Assembly: GCF_014695585.1 (NCBI RefSeq)
Contig: NZ_JACJON010000060.1
Location: 1-64,000, forward strand
Origin: Microcoleus sp. FACHB-831
GTDB lineage: Bacteria; Cyanobacteriota; Cyanobacteriia; Cyanobacteriales; FACHB-T130
Direction of reading: 5' to 3'
DNA length: 64,000 nucleotides
In this document: one piece after another, positions 62,480 through 64,000 of the stretch
How the letters are laid out: every line of letters starts with the position of its first letter
Numbering within the stretch: the first letter of the stretch is position 1
Program-made: the position numbers and the translations under genes
Notes under the pieces: generated by a model
What the model was told of the DNA's origin: nothing
Database searches by the model: none
The model's input: only the letters and a program-made list of their open reading frames with translations

Positions 62480-63040
62480 GTGGAAAAAACAGAAAAACAG
62501 AAGATGCTGGCGGGTGAGTTATATTGGGCTTACGATCCCGAACTGGCTGCGGAGAACAAGCGGGCACGCCGTCTTTTAAGAACGTACAACGCGACGACTG
62601 AAGAAGAACAGGATATGCGATCGCAGGTTCTAAACGAGTTGTTCGGGAAAGTTGGCCCTAAAGTGGAAATTGTGCCCCCATTCCACTGCGACTATGGCAG
62701 CAATATTTATGCTGGAAACAATTTATACATCAACTATGGCTGTGTAATTCTAGACTGCAATATTGTGGAAATTGGTGAAAATTTTCTGTGCGGTCCTTAC
62801 GTTCAAATTTACACCGCTTCTCACCCAATAGACCCAGAAATTCGCTTATCTGGTCGAGAACTTGCTGCTCCTATTAAGATTGGTAATAATGTCTGGATTG
62901 GTGGCGGCGCGGTCGTTTGTCCGGGGGTGACAATTGGCGACAATACAACCATCGGTGCTGGTAGCGTTGTTGTAAAAGATATACCAGCAAATGTTGTTGC
63001 TGTTGGCAATCCGTGCCGAATAATTAAATATTTAAACTAA
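62480..63040 (+). CDS. maa: Maltose/galactoside O-acetyltransferase-like hexapeptide protein
   Basis: 186 residues from GTG 62480, with AGAGG about 10 bases upstream (an internal ATG at residue 9 is the alternative). Maltose_acetyltransferase N-terminal region (MLAGELYWAYDPELAAENKR), then left-handed beta-helix hexapeptides: IYAGNNLYINYGCVILD, the catalytic His in YTASHPID, IGNNVWIGGGAVVCPGVTIG, IGAGSVVVKD. Acetyl-CoA-dependent acetylation of sugars; a detoxifying role is assumed. It stands alone, divergent from the exported protein. Confidence 0.93.
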   Translation: MEKTEKQKMLAGELYWAYDPELAAENKRARRLLRTYNATTEEEQDMRSQVLNELFGKVGPKVEIVPPFHCDYGSNIYAGNNLYINYGCVILDCNIVEIGENFLCGPYVQIYTASHPIDPEIRLSGRELAAPIKIGNNVWIGGGAVVCPGVTIGDNTTIGAGSVVVKDIPANVVAVGNPCRIIKYLN

Positions 63041-63106
63041 CTTTTTTTAAGCGCGATCGCCTTATTTCCAAAGTTAAGGGGTACATAATACTTTTCAAAC
63101 ATCCTC

Positions 63107-64000
63107 TTATTGCCCCATTACAAAATCAGTTCCCGCTAACGGCAATTTGGCCATCGCAGAAGCTTCTAAAGTTAGCGCCACTAAATCTTCTCGTTCTAAA
63201 TTATGTACGTCAGATTTACCGCAAGCACGGGCAATACTTTGAACTTCCATTACTAGAGATTGAAGATAGTTAGCGACATAAGTTGTAGCCTCCTCGACTG
63301 GCAATCTTGCCATCAATTCTTCATCCTGAGTGGTAATACCAACCGGGCACATTCCTGTATGGCAATGGTGGCAGTGATAGGGTTCAGTTCCTAATTTATG
63401 ATAGTCTTCAATGTAGATGGGTTTATTGCACCCCATAGCAATTAAAGGAGCCGTTCCCAAACTAACAGCATCAGCGCCAAGCGCGATCGCTTTTGCCACA
63501 TCTGGCCCGGAACGAATTCCCCCAGAAATTACTAGCTGAACTTCACCATAAACCCCCATTTCTTGCAGTGCTTCTACTGCTTGCACCAATGCTGGTAATG
63601 TGGGAATTCCAGTGTGTTCTTGAAAGATACTTTGTGTTGCAGCCGTCCCCCCTTCCATGCCGTCGAGAACAATTACATCAGCACCAGCTTTGACGGCGAG
63701 TTTAACATCATCCTTGACCCTCGTAGCTCCCATTTTGACGTAAATTGGGATTTCCCAGTCTGTGGCTTCTCGCAATTCCTCAATCTTAATTTTAAGGTCA
63801 TCGGGGCCGATCCAATCGGGGTGACGGCAGGGCGATCGCTGATCCACTCCTTCCGGCAAAGTTCGCATCCCCGCAACTACTTTATTTACTTTTTGCCCCA
63901 TTAATAAGCCGCCGCCGCCAGGTTTTGCACCTTGTCCAACGACAATTTCAATCGCATCAGCTTTCTTTAAATCAGCCGGATTAAACCCATAACGGGAAGG
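63107..64000 (-). CDS. Glutamate-synthase-domain FMN/Fe-S protein, truncated by window end
   Basis: 297 residues visible, open at the window end. GltB FMN-binding barrel: VVGQGAKPGGGGLLMGQKVN, VKMGATRVKDDVKLAVKAGA, then ISGGIRSGPDVAKAIALGAD and SLGTAPLIAMGC. A C-terminal Cys cluster, CHHCHTGMCPVGI, should hold an Fe-S centre. This matches the glutamate-synthase-related proteins that carry the central GltB domain without the amidotransferase domain. Whether it makes glutamate is uncertain; some members serve other redox reactions. The N-terminal part is outside the window. Confidence 0.9.
   Translation of the reverse strand, partial: PSRYGFNPADLKKADAIEIVVGQGAKPGGGGLLMGQKVNKVVAGMRTLPEGVDQRSPCRHPDWIGPDDLKIKIEELREATDWEIPIYVKMGATRVKDDVKLAVKAGADVIVLDGMEGGTAATQSIFQEHTGIPTLPALVQAVEALQEMGVYGEVQLVISGGIRSGPDVAKAIALGADAVSLGTAPLIAMGCNKPIYIEDYHKLGTEPYHCHHCHTGMCPVGITTQDEELMARLPVEEATTYVANYLQSLVMEVQSIARACGKSDVHNLEREDLVALTLEASAMAKLPLAGTDFVMGQ

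Overview
This is a cyanobacterial chromosomal window, most likely from a filamentous species. The HIP1 octamer GCGATCGC is scattered throughout. Several genes are typical of cyanobacteria: a PyrF-PyrE fusion, a CYP110-like P450, a glycine-rich RRM cold protein, a ClpC ATPase, a type III-like glutamine synthetase, an Npun_R2479-type HD protein, an LtrA-like protein and paired dynamin-like GTPases. I found no rRNA, tRNA or CRISPR array. I cannot name the genus from the sequence alone.

Layout. (1) 1-2530 holds an FtsK/VirD4-like membrane ATPase, a 42-residue membrane peptide and a membrane protein gene split by a frameshift; it looks like plasmid- or integrative-element-derived DNA. (2) 2585-8595 is a pile-up of mobile elements: an IS5-family remnant, a second IS5-family copy (3180-4071) that cut a TniA/TnsB-type transposase gene, three IS630-family copies (4746-5769, 5833-6746, 7526-8595) and an IS1-family copy (6788-7518) with an 8-bp target duplication. 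(3) 8661-11193 holds three type II toxin-antitoxin modules: two DUF433/DUF5615 pairs and one Phd/PIN pair. They are separated by copies of a degenerate intergenic repeat of about 125 bp. (4) 12208-19136 is the strongest candidate for an undescribed system: three 10-bp iterons, an HTH-NB-ARC STAND ATPase, an SF1 helicase with an N-terminal RelE/ParE-like domain, a tail-anchored coiled-coil protein and a TPR protein.

(5) 19247-28427 is more ordinary: aldo/keto reductase, NTF2-like protein, TldD/TldE, then an HtrA-like protein lacking its catalytic His and Ser, a NarL-type regulator lacking its phospho-Asp, and ClpC. (6) 28653-50810 is mostly housekeeping: Cache/PAS histidine kinase, MFS exporter, pyrimidine synthesis fusion, RidA, methyltransferase, RRM protein, ARMT1/DUF89 phosphatase, glutaminase, threonine-aldolase-like enzyme, SDR, HD protein, a WD40 remnant, a pentapeptide-repeat protein, P450, RtcB ligase, LtrA-like protein and a cyclase. 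(7) 50931-56904 holds two dynamin-like GTPases followed by the glutathione-dependent formaldehyde detoxification pair. (8) 57027-64000 holds a 15-repeat LRR-DUF6745 protein, a glutamine-synthetase-like ligase overlapping a gamma-glutamyl hydrolase-like GATase, an exported protein, a hexapeptide acetyltransferase and a truncated glutamate-synthase-domain protein.

Functional links that can be read from the order: toxin-antitoxin pairs overlap or nearly abut, helicase-coiled-coil-TPR genes are closely spaced on one strand, TldD and TldE are the two subunits of one protease, formaldehyde dehydrogenase feeds S-formylglutathione to the hydrolase, and the ligase/GATase pair suggests a gamma-glutamylation route for amine use.
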